Part shown: positions 27,022 to 36,011 of the stretch, in pieces
Layout: each line of letters begins with the position of its first letter
Numbering within the stretch: position 1 is the first letter of the stretch
Assembly (NCBI GenBank): GCA_023391095.1
Contig: JAEWBN010000020.1
Location: 62,001 to 126,000 of the forward strand
DNA from: Pseudomonadota bacterium
Lineage (GTDB): Bacteria; Pseudomonadota; Alphaproteobacteria; Rhizobiales; Devosiaceae
DNA length: 64,000 bases
Reading direction: 5' to 3'
The notes under the pieces: generated by a model
What the model was told of the DNA's origin: nothing
The model's input: only the letters and a program-made list of their open reading frames with translations
The model's database searches: none
Translations under genes and position numbers: made by a program

Positions 27022-28215
27022 ATGAACATCCACGAACACCAGGCCAAGGCACTGCTCAAGGAATATGGCGCGCCGGTCGCTAGCGGCGTCGCCATTTTCT
27101 CGGCAGATGAAGCTGAAGCTGCCGCAAAGTCGCTGCCCGGCCCACTTTATGTGGTCAAGAGCCAGATCCATGCCGGCGGCCGCGGCAAGGGCAAGTTCAA
27201 GGAACTGGGCCCCGACGCCAAGGGCGGCGTGCGCCTGGCGAAGTCGGTCGAGGACGTCATTGCCAATGCCAGGGAAATGCTCGGCAACACCCTGGTGACC
27301 AAGCAGACCGGCGAAGCCGGCAAGCAGGTCAACCGCCTCTACATCGAAGACGGCGCCGATATCGCCCGCGAACTCTACTGCTCGCTGCTGGTCGATCGCG
27401 CTTCCTCCAAGGTGTCCTTCGTGGTCTCCACCGAAGGCGGCATGGACATTGAAGCGGTTGCCGAACACACGCCCGAAAAGATCATCACCGTCGCCATCGA
27501 CCCGGTCGCCGGCGTCACCGATGCCGATGTGGCCAAGATCAATTCGGCCCTGGCGCTGGACGGTGCTGCTGCCGAAGACGGCAAGAGCCTCTTCCCGATC
27601 CTCTACAAGGCCTTCACCGAGAAGGACATGAGCCTTCTCGAAGTGAACCCGCTGATCGTCATGACCGACGGGCACCTGCGCGTTCTCGACGCCAAGGTCA
27701 GCTTCGACAACAACGCTTCCTTCCGTCACGAAGAGCTCAAGCCGCTCCGCGACCTCACCGAAGAAGACGCCAAGGAAATCGAAGCGTCCAAGTACGACCT
27801 CGCCTATGTGGCGCTGGACGGCAATATCGGCTGCATGGTCAATGGTGCGGGCCTGGCCATGTCCACCATGGACATCATCAAGCTCTATGGCGCCGAGCCG
27901 GCCAACTTCCTCGACGTGGGTGGTGGCGCTTCCAAGGAAAAGGTCACCGCGGCCTTCAAGATCATCACCGCCGATCCGGCCGTGAAGGGTATTCTCGTCA
28001 ACATCTTCGGCGGCATCATGCGCTGCGACGTGATCGCCGAAGGCGTGATCGCTGCGGTCAAGGAAGTCGGCCTCAAGGTGCCGCTGGTGGTTCGCCTCGA
28101 AGGTACCAACGTCAAGGAAGGCAAGGCCATCCTCGACAATTCGGGTCTCGACGTGATCTCCGCTGACGACCTGGACGACGCTGCCCAGAAGATCGTCAAG
28201 GCAATCGGGGGCTAA
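27022..28215 (+). CDS. sucC: Succinyl-CoA synthetase (ADP-forming) beta subunit
   Basis: The 397-residue protein starts MNIHEHQAKALLKEYGAPV and has an ATP-grasp domain (AGGRGKGKFKELG near 53). The C-terminal CoA-ligase domain has GNIGCMVNGAGLAMSTMD and a NIFGGIMRCDVIAEG motif. It forms the alpha-beta heterotetramer with SucD and makes ATP or GTP in the TCA cycle. The ATG at 27022 gives the usual length. An unrelated secreted protein gene sits between it and sucD. Confidence 0.96.
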   Translation: MNIHEHQAKALLKEYGAPVASGVAIFSADEAEAAAKSLPGPLYVVKSQIHAGGRGKGKFKELGPDAKGGVRLAKSVEDVIANAREMLGNTLVTKQTGEAGKQVNRLYIEDGADIARELYCSLLVDRASSKVSFVVSTEGGMDIEAVAEHTPEKIITVAIDPVAGVTDADVAKINSALALDGAAAEDGKSLFPILYKAFTEKDMSLLEVNPLIVMTDGHLRVLDAKVSFDNNASFRHEELKPLRDLTEEDAKEIEASKYDLAYVALDGNIGCMVNGAGLAMSTMDIIKLYGAEPANFLDVGGGASKEKVTAAFKIITADPAVKGILVNIFGGIMRCDVIAEGVIAAVKEVGLKVPLVVRLEGTNVKEGKAILDNSGLDVISADDLDDAAQKIVKAIGG

Positions 28216-28219
28216 ACCG

Positions 28220-28744
28220 GTGCGCGCGGCAGGCCTTCTTGTTCTGGGTGCACTGGCTCTGGCGGCCTCGCCGGCCTTTGCCCAGAAGACCAAGTCGTCT
28301 GCCGCCATTCCTGCCGTCCTGGCTGCGCTCGAAACTTGCGAGACCTTCGCCACCGGCGATGTTCTCGCGCTCGAAGCTGCCACCGAAGCGGGGTGGGATG
28401 CCTATGAAGAGACCGCTGAAAGTCCCTTCATCAAGTCCTACAGCGCCAGCAAGGATTTTCCCGGCGTCGGCTATGCGGACATGTTCTCGCTGGTCGAAAC
28501 CTATCCCGACCGCACGCTGGGCTATTGCCGCATCGACCTCAACGAGCCCATCGGCAATGGGGCCGCCGCCATCGCGGCCATTGCCGACCTGGACCGCTAC
28601 GAGGGCGAGGTCACGACCAATGCGGAAGGCAGTTTTGCCAGCCTTGCCGGGGACGAACGCCTCCTGCTGACCCACTGGAGCGATTACTCCTTCGTGGTCC
28701 AGCTCACCATCCTCACTCCAAGGGGCCCAGCCGCCTCCGAGTGA
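28220..28744 (+). CDS. Secreted protein of unknown function between sucC and sucD
   Basis: This 174-residue protein has a clear signal peptide (LLVLGALALAASPAFAQ, cleavage near residue 22). The mature part has two cysteines (ALETCETFA and TLGYCRID) that could form a disulfide, and no recognised domain. It starts with GTG only 4 bp after the sucC stop and ends 67 bp before sucD, so it is co-transcribed with the succinyl-CoA synthetase genes. A periplasmic protein inside a cytosolic TCA operon is unexpected; no function can be assigned. Confidence 0.7.
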   Translation: MRAAGLLVLGALALAASPAFAQKTKSSAAIPAVLAALETCETFATGDVLALEAATEAGWDAYEETAESPFIKSYSASKDFPGVGYADMFSLVETYPDRTLGYCRIDLNEPIGNGAAAIAAIADLDRYEGEVTTNAEGSFASLAGDERLLLTHWSDYSFVVQLTILTPRGPAASE

Positions 28745-28811
28745 TCCACACATTCCCGCCCAGCGGGTCTCGCTCAGGGCGCCGCGCCCACAAGACGGAA
28801 GAGAAATATCG

Positions 28812-29717
28812 ATGTCCATTCTCGTCAACAAAGATACCAAGGTCCTTGTCCAGGGCCTCACCGGCAAGACCGGCACCTTTCACACCGAACAGGCGCTGGC
28901 CTATTTCGGCACCAAGATGGTGGGCGGCGTGAACCCCAAGAAGGCCGGCGAAACCTGGTCCTCGGGCGTTGATGGCACCGAACTGCCGGTTTTCGCCACC
29001 GTGGCCGAGGGCCGCGAGCGCACCGGCGCCGATGCTTCGGTCATCTACGTGCCGCCTCCGGGTGCCGCTGCCGCCATCGAGGAAGCGATCGACGCGGAAA
29101 TCCCGCTCATCGTCTGCATCACCGAAGGCGTGCCGGTGCTCGACATGGTCCGCGTCAAGGCCAAGCTCGAAAAGAGCAAGTCGCGCCTCATCGGCCCCAA
29201 CTGCCCGGGCGTGCTGACGCCGGAAGAATGCAAGATCGGCATCATGCCCGGCTCGATCTTCTCCAAGGGTTCGGTCGGTATTGTTTCGCGCTCCGGCACG
29301 CTTACTTACGAGGCAGTGTTCCAGACCACCAATGAGGGCCTGGGCCAGACCACGGCCGTCGGCATCGGCGGCGACCCGGTCAAGGGCACCGAGTTCATCG
29401 ACGTCCTCGAAATGTTCCTGGCCGACGAAGCCACCAAGTCGATCATCATGATCGGTGAAATCGGCGGCTCGGCCGAAGAAGAAGCCGCCCAGTTCCTGAT
29501 CGACGAAGCCAAGAAGGGCCGCAGCAAGCCGATGGCTGGCTTCATCGCGGGCCGCACGGCTCCGGCCGGTCGCACCATGGGCCATGCCGGCGCCGTGATC
29601 TCGGGCGGCAAGGGCGGCGCGGAAGAAAAGATCGCCGCCATGGAAGCGGCCGGGATCAAGGTCTCGGCTTCCCCGGCCCGGATCGGCGCCACGCTGGCCG
29701 AAGTCCTGCGCGGCTGA
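28812..29717 (+). CDS. sucD: Succinyl-CoA synthetase alpha subunit
   Basis: This 301-residue protein has a CoA-binding Rossmann domain (VLVQGLTGKTGTFH, 11-24) and the ligase domain. The phosphohistidine is H258 in GRTMGHAGAV and the GIGGDP motif is near 184-189. The length is usual for bacterial SucD. A 262-bp gap to sucA follows, long enough for another promoter. Confidence 0.96.
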   Translation: MSILVNKDTKVLVQGLTGKTGTFHTEQALAYFGTKMVGGVNPKKAGETWSSGVDGTELPVFATVAEGRERTGADASVIYVPPPGAAAAIEEAIDAEIPLIVCITEGVPVLDMVRVKAKLEKSKSRLIGPNCPGVLTPEECKIGIMPGSIFSKGSVGIVSRSGTLTYEAVFQTTNEGLGQTTAVGIGGDPVKGTEFIDVLEMFLADEATKSIIMIGEIGGSAEEEAAQFLIDEAKKGRSKPMAGFIAGRTAPAGRTMGHAGAVISGGKGGAEEKIAAMEAAGIKVSASPARIGATLAEVLRG

Positions 29718-29978
29718 GCCTAGACACATCTGGATGCGCCCGGCCCCGAGCCGGGGGCATCCGGCCACGCTTCGGACACGTATGGGTGCTAGCGCCTCCA
29801 CCGGTCCGGAACCGCGGTAAACCGGAATTGAGCCGCGGTCCTGCTCAGGGACCGTTACACTTAACAGGATACTAAGGATAAGCGGTCAGTATCCGCACAA
29901 AATCAGGGACCGCATGTGATCGGCGTAGGCCGGTCCGTTGAGAAGGATAGCAGGGCGCAAGGTCCTGCGACAAAAGCG

Positions 29979-32900
29979 ATGACACGACAGGAAAAGAACG
30001 ACACGTTCTTGCTGACCTCGTTCCTCTATGGGGGGAACGCCGACTACATCGAACAACTTTATTCCCGCTTCAAGACCGATCCTTCCAGCGTCGATGCGAC
30101 CTGGGCGAGCTTCTTCTCCCGGCTCGACGACAGCCCGGACGAGGCCAGGAAGAACGCCGATGGCCCGAGCTGGGGCCGCGCCGACTGGCCGCGCGCCGAG
30201 GCGGGCGAACTGGTCAATGCGCTCGACGGCAACTGGGGCGAAATCGCCGTAAAGACCGAAAAGGCGACCGCCAAAAAGGCCGCTGCCGAAGGCAAGCCCG
30301 CGCCCACGACCGCAGACGTCCTGCAGGCCACGCGGGACTCCATCCGCGCCATCATGATGATCCGCGCCTATCGCATGCGCGGGCACCTGCATGCCGATCT
30401 CGACCCGCTGCGCCTCAAGGCCGATGAGCCGGCGCCCGAGCTCGATCCGACGAGCTACGGTTTTACCGAGGCCGATTACAGCCGCAAGATCTTCATCGAC
30501 AACGTGCTGGGCCTCGAATACGCCACCATCCCCGAGATGCTGGCCATTCTCAAGCGCACCTATTGCGGCACTGTCGGCATCGAATTCATGCACATCTCCG
30601 ATCCGGACGAGAAGCAGTGGATTCAGGAGCGCATCGAGGGTCCGGACAAGGAAATCACCTTCACGCCCGAAGGCAAGAAGGCCATCCTCAACAAGCTGGT
30701 CGAGGCCGAGGGCTTCGAGAAGTTCCTCGACGTCAAGTATACCGGAACCAAGCGTTTCGGCCTTGATGGCGGCGAAGCCACCATTCCGGCGCTCGAGCAG
30801 ATCATCAAGCGCGGCGGCGCGCTGGGCATCAAGGACATCGTGCTGGGCATGGCCCACCGTGGCCGTCTCAACGTCCTGACCCAGGTTCTGGGCAAGCCGC
30901 ACCGCGCGCTGTTCCACGAATTCAAGGGCGGCGCCTTCTACCCTGACGACGTCGAGGGTTCGGGCGACGTGAAGTATCACCTGGGTGCTTCCTCCGACCG
31001 CGAGTTCGACAACAACAAGGTGCACCTGTCGCTGACGGCCAACCCGTCGCACCTCGAAATCGTCGACCCTGTCGTGCTGGGCAAGGCCCGCGCCAAGCAG
31101 GACCAGCACATTGCCCCCGAAGGCAAGCTCGTGGACATCGCCACCGAAGGCAAGCCGGACCGCTCCATGGTCCTGCCGCTGCTGATCCATGGCGATGCGG
31201 CCTTTGCCGGCCAGGGCGTCGTGGCCGAGTGCTTCGGTCTGTCGGGCCTCAAGGGTCACCGCACCGGCGGCTCGATCCACTTCGTCATCAACAACCAGAT
31301 CGGCTTCACCACCTCCCCGATCTATTCGCGCTCCTCGCCCTATCCGACCGACGTCGCCAAGATGATCGAGGCGCCGGTGCTGCATGTGAACGGCGATGAT
31401 CCGGAAGCGGTGGTCTTTGCCGCCAAGGTCGCGGTCGAATACCGCCAGCGCTTCGGCAAGCCTGTCGTCATCGACATGTTCTGCTATCGCCGCTTCGGCC
31501 ACAACGAAGGCGACGAGCCCAGCTTCACCCAGCCGCTCATGTACTCCCGCATCCGGAGCCACAAGACCACGCTGGAACTCTATTCCGAAAAGCTGATCGC
31601 CGAGGGCCACGTGACCGCTGCGGACGTGGAACAGCTCAAGGCCGACTGGCGCGCCAAGCTCGAAGCCGAATTCGAGGCTGGTCAGGATTACCGCCCCAAC
31701 AAGGCGGACTGGCTCGATGGCCAGTGGAAGAGCTTCAAGCCCGCCCATGACGAAGGTCCGCGCCGCGGTGAAACCGGCGTTGCCCTCGATCGTCTGGTCG
31801 ATATCGGCACCAAGCTCGCCCAGGTCCCGGGGGACTTCAACGTCCATCGCACCGTCAAGCGCTTCATGGACAACCGCCTTTCGGTCATCGAAAGCGGCGA
31901 AGGCATCGATTGGGCAACGGCCGAGGCGCTCGCCTTCGGTACGCTGGTCACCGAAGGCCATCCCGTGCGCCTGTCCGGTCAGGACGTCGAACGCGGCACG
32001 TTCAGCCAGCGCCACTCGGTGCTCAACGACCAGAAGGTCGACAACAAGAGCTATACCCCGCTCAACAACCTGGCGCCCGATCAGAGCCGTTACGAGGTCA
32101 TCAACTCGATGCTCTCCGAAGAAGCCGTGCTCGGCTTCGAATACGGCTACTCGCTGTCCGAGCCCAAGGCGCTGACCCTGTGGGAAGCCCAGTTCGGCGA
32201 TTTCGTGAACGGTGCGCAGGTCGTCATCGACCAGTTCATCTCCTCGGGCGAGCGCAAGTGGTTCCGCATGTCGGGCCTCGTGATGCTCCTGCCGCATGGC
32301 TATGAAGGGCAGGGGCCGGAACACTCTTCCGCGCGCCCCGAGCGCTTCCTCCAGCTCTGCGCCGAAGACAACATGCAGGTTGCCAACTGCACCACGCCGG
32401 CCAACTACTTCCATATCCTGCGCCGGCAGCTCAAGCGCGACTTCCGCAAGCCGCTGATCCTGTTCACGCCCAAGAGCCTGTTGCGCCACAAGCGCGCCGT
32501 CTCGGGTCTGGTGGAACTGGGTCCCGACTCCTGCTTCCATCGCCTGCTCTGGGACGATGCCGAGGCACCCGGCCTGCCCAAGACCACCATTCGCCTGCAG
32601 CGGGACGACAAGATCCGCCGCGTCGTGCTGTGCACCGGCAAGGTCTATTACGACCTGCTGGAAGATCGCGAAAAGAAGGGCATCGACGATGTCTATCTGC
32701 TGCGCATCGAACAGCTCTACCCGTTCCCGGCCAAGGCGCTGCTGGATGAACTCAGCCGCTTCCCGAATGCGGAAGTGATCTGGTGCCAGGAAGAGCCGCG
32801 CAATATGGGGGCCTGGGCCTTTATCCAGCCCTATGTGGAATGGGTGTTCGACCAGATGGGCCGTGGCAATGAGCGCGTGCGCTATACCGGCCGTGCAGCC

Positions 32901-32981
32901 GCCGCCTCTCCGGCGACCGGCCGCATGAGCGTGCATCTCGAACAGCTCCAGGCATTCCTCGACGACGCCCTGGGCTCATAA
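29979..32981 (+). CDS. sucA: 2-oxoglutarate dehydrogenase E1 component
   Basis: This protein of about 1000 residues is thiamine-diphosphate dependent. The N-terminal recruitment helix reads FLYGGNADYIEQLYSRF, and AHRGRLNVL, GGSIHFVINNQIGFTTS and CYRRFGHNEGDEP (ThDP and Mg site) are typical of SucA. The C-terminal transketolase-like part has PHGYEGQGPEHSSAR and WCQEEP near the end. It decarboxylates 2-oxoglutarate and passes succinyl to SucB. The start at 29979 (MTRQEKND) follows the family; a GTG at 29916 would add 21 residues. Confidence 0.95.
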   Translation: MTRQEKNDTFLLTSFLYGGNADYIEQLYSRFKTDPSSVDATWASFFSRLDDSPDEARKNADGPSWGRADWPRAEAGELVNALDGNWGEIAVKTEKATAKKAAAEGKPAPTTADVLQATRDSIRAIMMIRAYRMRGHLHADLDPLRLKADEPAPELDPTSYGFTEADYSRKIFIDNVLGLEYATIPEMLAILKRTYCGTVGIEFMHISDPDEKQWIQERIEGPDKEITFTPEGKKAILNKLVEAEGFEKFLDVKYTGTKRFGLDGGEATIPALEQIIKRGGALGIKDIVLGMAHRGRLNVLTQVLGKPHRALFHEFKGGAFYPDDVEGSGDVKYHLGASSDREFDNNKVHLSLTANPSHLEIVDPVVLGKARAKQDQHIAPEGKLVDIATEGKPDRSMVLPLLIHGDAAFAGQGVVAECFGLSGLKGHRTGGSIHFVINNQIGFTTSPIYSRSSPYPTDVAKMIEAPVLHVNGDDPEAVVFAAKVAVEYRQRFGKPVVIDMFCYRRFGHNEGDEPSFTQPLMYSRIRSHKTTLELYSEKLIAEGHVTAADVEQLKADWRAKLEAEFEAGQDYRPNKADWLDGQWKSFKPAHDEGPRRGETGVALDRLVDIGTKLAQVPGDFNVHRTVKRFMDNRLSVIESGEGIDWATAEALAFGTLVTEGHPVRLSGQDVERGTFSQRHSVLNDQKVDNKSYTPLNNLAPDQSRYEVINSMLSEEAVLGFEYGYSLSEPKALTLWEAQFGDFVNGAQVVIDQFISSGERKWFRMSGLVMLLPHGYEGQGPEHSSARPERFLQLCAEDNMQVANCTTPANYFHILRRQLKRDFRKPLILFTPKSLLRHKRAVSGLVELGPDSCFHRLLWDDAEAPGLPKTTIRLQRDDKIRRVVLCTGKVYYDLLEDREKKGIDDVYLLRIEQLYPFPAKALLDELSRFPNAEVIWCQEEPRNMGAWAFIQPYVEWVFDQMGRGNERVRYTGRAAAASPATGRMSVHLEQLQAFLDDALGS

Positions 32982-33000
32982 GCCTTGTGACAAGACATAA

Positions 33001-33036
33001 AGAGCGCCACATTCGTCTCTAGGACGAAGGCGCTCT
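33001..33036 (+). other. Compound stem-loop between sucA and sucB
   Basis: AGAGCGCC (33001-33008) pairs with GGCGCTCT (33029-33036), and inside it TTCGTC (33012-33017) pairs with GACGAA (33023-33028). This gives a 14-bp stem with one 3-nt bulge and a 5-nt loop. No T tract follows, so it is not a classical terminator. It may set the sucA to sucB message ratio. Confidence 0.7.
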
Positions 33037-33061
33037 GGCCCGAAAAAGAAGGACATAAAAC

Positions 33062-34330
33062 ATGTCGACAGAAATCCGCGTGCCGACGCTGGGCGAAAGC
33101 GTCACCGAGGCGACCATCGGTCAGTGGTACAAGAAGGTCGGCGACACCGTTGCTGCCGATGAACCCCTGGTCGAGCTTGAAACCGACAAGGTGACCATCG
33201 AGGTTCCGGCCCCCGCCGCCGGCGTGCTTGAAGCCATTGCCGCCAATCCGGGCGACACCGTCGATGTCGGTGCGCTCCTTGGCGCCATCGCTGCCGGTTC
33301 GGGTGCCGCTGCCGCCGCGCCCAAGGCGGAAGCCAAAGCCGATGTGCCTGCCAACAATGCTGCCGGCCCCGAAGCCATCAAGCCCGAGCCGGTTGCCCAG
33401 CCGGTGACCGCCACCGATCGCGCTCCGGCCCCTTCGGCCCAGAAGCTGATCAACGAAAACGGTCTCGACGCCGCCAACATTGCCGGGTCCGGCAAGTCCG
33501 GCCAGGTGCTCAAGGAAGACGTTCTGTCCGCGCTGGCCAAGCCCGCTGCCGCCGCTCCTGCTCCTGCTGCCAAGCCGGCTGCTCCCGCTCCGGCGCCCGC
33601 CCCGCGTGCCCCGGTGGCCGCTGACGATGCCGGCAAGGAAGAGCGCGTGAAGATGACGCGCCTGCGTCAGACCATCGCCCGCCGCCTCAAGGACGCGCAG
33701 AACACCGCTGCCATGCTCACCACCTTCAACGAGGTGGACATGAAGCCGGTCATGGACCTGCGCAATTCCTACAAGGAGCTCTTCGAGAAGAAGCACGGCG
33801 TCAAGCTGGGCTTCATGGGCTTCTTTACCAAGGCCGTCGTCCACGCCCTCAAGGAAATCCCGGCGGTCAATGCCGAGATCGATGGCGACGACATCATCTA
33901 CAAGAACTACGCCCATATCGGCGTCGCCGTCGGCACCGACAAGGGCCTCGTGGTTCCGGTCGTGCGCAATGCCGACCAGATGAGCATTGCCGAAATCGAA
34001 AAGGAAATCGGCAACCTGGGCAAAAAGGCCCGCGACGGCGCGCTGTCCATGGCCGACATGCAGGGCGGCACCTTCACCATCTCCAATGGTGGCGTTTATG
34101 GCTCGCTCATGTCCACGCCGATCCTCAACGCACCGCAGTCCGGCATCCTGGGCATGCACAAGATTCAGGAGCGCCCGGTCGTCGTCGGCGGTCAGGTCGT
34201 CGTCCGCCCGATGATGTATCTGGCGCTGAGCTACGATCACCGCATCGTCGACGGCAAGGAAGCCGTGACCTTCCTGGTCCGCGTCAAGGAATCGCTGGAA
34301 GCCCCCGAGCGTCTGGTCCTCGACCTCTGA
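33062..34330 (+). CDS. sucB: Dihydrolipoyllysine succinyltransferase, E2 of 2-oxoglutarate dehydrogenase
   Basis: The protein is 422 residues. The N-terminal lipoyl domain has the lipoylated K43 in ETDKVTIEV. An Ala/Pro-rich linker follows, then a peripheral-subunit-binding domain (about 115-155) and a second Ala/Pro linker. The catalytic domain has the active-site H393 and D397 in SYDHRIVDG. It transfers succinyl from the E1 to CoA and forms the complex core. It starts 80 bp after sucA and is followed by a strong terminator, so lpdA needs its own promoter. Confidence 0.96.
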   Translation: MSTEIRVPTLGESVTEATIGQWYKKVGDTVAADEPLVELETDKVTIEVPAPAAGVLEAIAANPGDTVDVGALLGAIAAGSGAAAAAPKAEAKADVPANNAAGPEAIKPEPVAQPVTATDRAPAPSAQKLINENGLDAANIAGSGKSGQVLKEDVLSALAKPAAAAPAPAAKPAAPAPAPAPRAPVAADDAGKEERVKMTRLRQTIARRLKDAQNTAAMLTTFNEVDMKPVMDLRNSYKELFEKKHGVKLGFMGFFTKAVVHALKEIPAVNAEIDGDDIIYKNYAHIGVAVGTDKGLVVPVVRNADQMSIAEIEKEIGNLGKKARDGALSMADMQGGTFTISNGGVYGSLMSTPILNAPQSGILGMHKIQERPVVVGGQVVVRPMMYLALSYDHRIVDGKEAVTFLVRVKESLEAPERLVLDL

Positions 34331-34351
34331 TCGGCTCGATCCACTCTTTCG

Positions 34352-34383
34352 AAAAGGGCGCGGCACCAGCCGCGCCCTTTTTG
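34352..34383 (+). terminator. Rho-independent terminator after sucB
   Basis: GGGCGCGG at 34356-34363 pairs with CCGCGCCC at 34370-34377, with a 6-nt loop and then a T tract. Confidence 0.9.
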
Positions 34384-34490
34384 TTTGGTCCCGTCGAAGG
34401 CCATTGTTCCACGCCTTCTCCTGGGGAGGGTCGGCGAAATGGATGCCCGGTACGAACGGCGACGGCTAATCTGCCCCCGCACTCCCTTAC

Positions 34491-34537
34491 CCTTCTCCCC
34501 TTGCGGGAGAAGGTGGCGCGCAGCGCCGGATGAGGGG
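34491..34537. repeat. Dispersed palindromic repeat, family B copy 2
   Basis: CCTTCTCCC and GGGAGAAGG flank a short loop, followed by a second small GCGC palindrome and CCGGATGAGGGG. It is related to 25701-25741. Confidence 0.7.
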
Positions 34538-34590
34538 TTTCTTCCCACCCCAATCAACCGTTACTCTCCCGTCACTACGGGAGGCCCGTC

Positions 34591-35350
34591 ATGACCCATA
34601 AAGTCGTCATCATCACCGGTGGCTCGCGCGGCATCGGTGCTGCCACGGCCCGTCTCGCCGCCGAGCGCGGCTATAGCGTCGTAGTCAACTACGCCGGCAA
34701 TCAAACCGCCGCGAACGCCGTCTGCGCCGAGATTACGGCCAGGGGGGGGCACCGCCGTACCGGTTCAGGGCGATGTATCGAAACCCGCCGACATCGACGC
34801 CATCTTCGCCGCCGCCGATGCGCTTGGCCCACTGGTCGGTCTGGTCAACAATGCCGGGGTCATCGATCTCGCCATGCGCGTCGAGGACATGACCCTGCCG
34901 CGGCTCGAACGCATGTTTGCGGTCAACGTCTATGGATCGATCCTCTGCGCCGGCCAGGCCGTGCGTCGCATGTCGACGGCACGGGGCGGGCAGGGCGGCG
35001 CCATCGTCAACATCACCTCGGGTGCTGCCAAACTGGGCGCGCCCAACACCTATGTGGACTATGCTGCCGCCAAGGGCGCCATCGACAGTTTCACCGTCGG
35101 CCTCGCATTCGAAGTCGCGACTGAAGGCATCCGGGTCAATTCCGTTCGCCCCGGTCTCATCGACACCGACATCCATGCTGCCGGAGGCGATCCCGATCGC
35201 GCCAGTCGCCTGGCCAGCACGGTGCCGATGCAACGGACCGGATCGGCGCTCGAAGTGGCCGAGGCTATCGTCTGGCTCCTGTCCGATGCCGCGTCCTACA
35301 CCACCGGCGGGGTAATTCCAGTCACTGGGGGCCGCGCCGTTTCCCCCTGA
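34591..35350 (+). pseudogene. SDR family oxidoreductase, frameshifted in a G8 tract
   Basis: The first 52 codons read as a classical SDR (VVIITGGSRGIGAATAR), then the frame is lost at a run of eight G (34742-34749). Dropping one G restores a continuous 252-residue protein with GDVSKPADIDAIF, GLVNNAGVIDLA, ITSGAAKLG, the catalytic YVDYAAAKGA and a C-terminal TGGVIPVTGG. The codon-quality downstream frame shows the gene was recently intact or is intact with a sequencing error in the homopolymer. It resembles YgfF-type or glucose-1-dehydrogenase-like SDRs. Located between sucB and lpdA. Confidence 0.85.
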
Positions 35351-35465
35351 CGGCCCCACTACATGGCCGCATTTGTCTGTTCCTCTCATATGCGTATCGC
35401 TTTCGCGATTTCGTGAAGGTCAGCGCTAACAGTCTGTTAACGCATTCGGCCGCTATGAGTACGGA

Positions 35466-35942
35466 ATGCTGACCATTGGAGAATGCCGGTTGCGTGTAGT
35501 TGCAGTTCTCGTTTTCGCCTGGGCAAGCCTGGTCCTGCCTGCACAGGCTCAGGACGAAACGCCCACCGATATTGCCTTTGTCGGCGAACTCATGGCCTTC
35601 CACGGCTCCAAGGCCATCGTCGACGTCATGACCACCCATTGCTACGAAACCACTGGCCTCGACAGCGTCTACAAGGACGCAGCGGCCAACTGGTATTTGA
35701 GGAATATCAGTTACTTGGACCTGGCCGATCGCGTCATCACGCGGCTTGGCGGAGGCACCGAAGGCCAGCAGAAAGCCGCCGAAACCTATGGCGGCAGCCA
35801 GATCATGACCGCCTATAACCAGGCGCCCGACAAATCGGTCTTCTGCAAGACATTTCTCGAGCAAGTGGACAGCGGGGCGCTGGATATCGACCAGCAACTC
35901 CCCGCCATCCTCAAGCGCGCCCAGGAAATTTCCGCCTCCTGA
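35466..35942 (+). CDS. Secreted protein of unknown function
   Basis: This 158-residue protein has an N-terminal signal peptide (VVAVLVFAWASLVLPAQAQ, cleavage near residue 29). The mature part is mostly helical in appearance and contains two cysteines (THCYETTG and VFCKTF) that could pair. A TTG at 35490 behind GGAGAATG is an alternative start that would give a shorter, more standard signal peptide. No domain was recognised. It shares the feature of a signal peptide plus a Cys pair with the protein at 28220-28744, but they are not obviously related. Confidence 0.65.
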   Translation: MLTIGECRLRVVAVLVFAWASLVLPAQAQDETPTDIAFVGELMAFHGSKAIVDVMTTHCYETTGLDSVYKDAAANWYLRNISYLDLADRVITRLGGGTEGQQKAAETYGGSQIMTAYNQAPDKSVFCKTFLEQVDSGALDIDQQLPAILKRAQEISAS

Positions 35943-36011
35943 TACCCCCAGGACGGGGTTGGCAGCTATCTTGGTTGTAATAGAACTTCCTGCAAATTCA
36001 GGAGGTTAATC

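Noticed and set aside
29886..32936. A 1016-codon open frame antisense to sucA
   Set aside because: The plus strand carries an unmistakable 2-oxoglutarate dehydrogenase E1. The antisense protein has no recognisable motif and is a codon-bias shadow.
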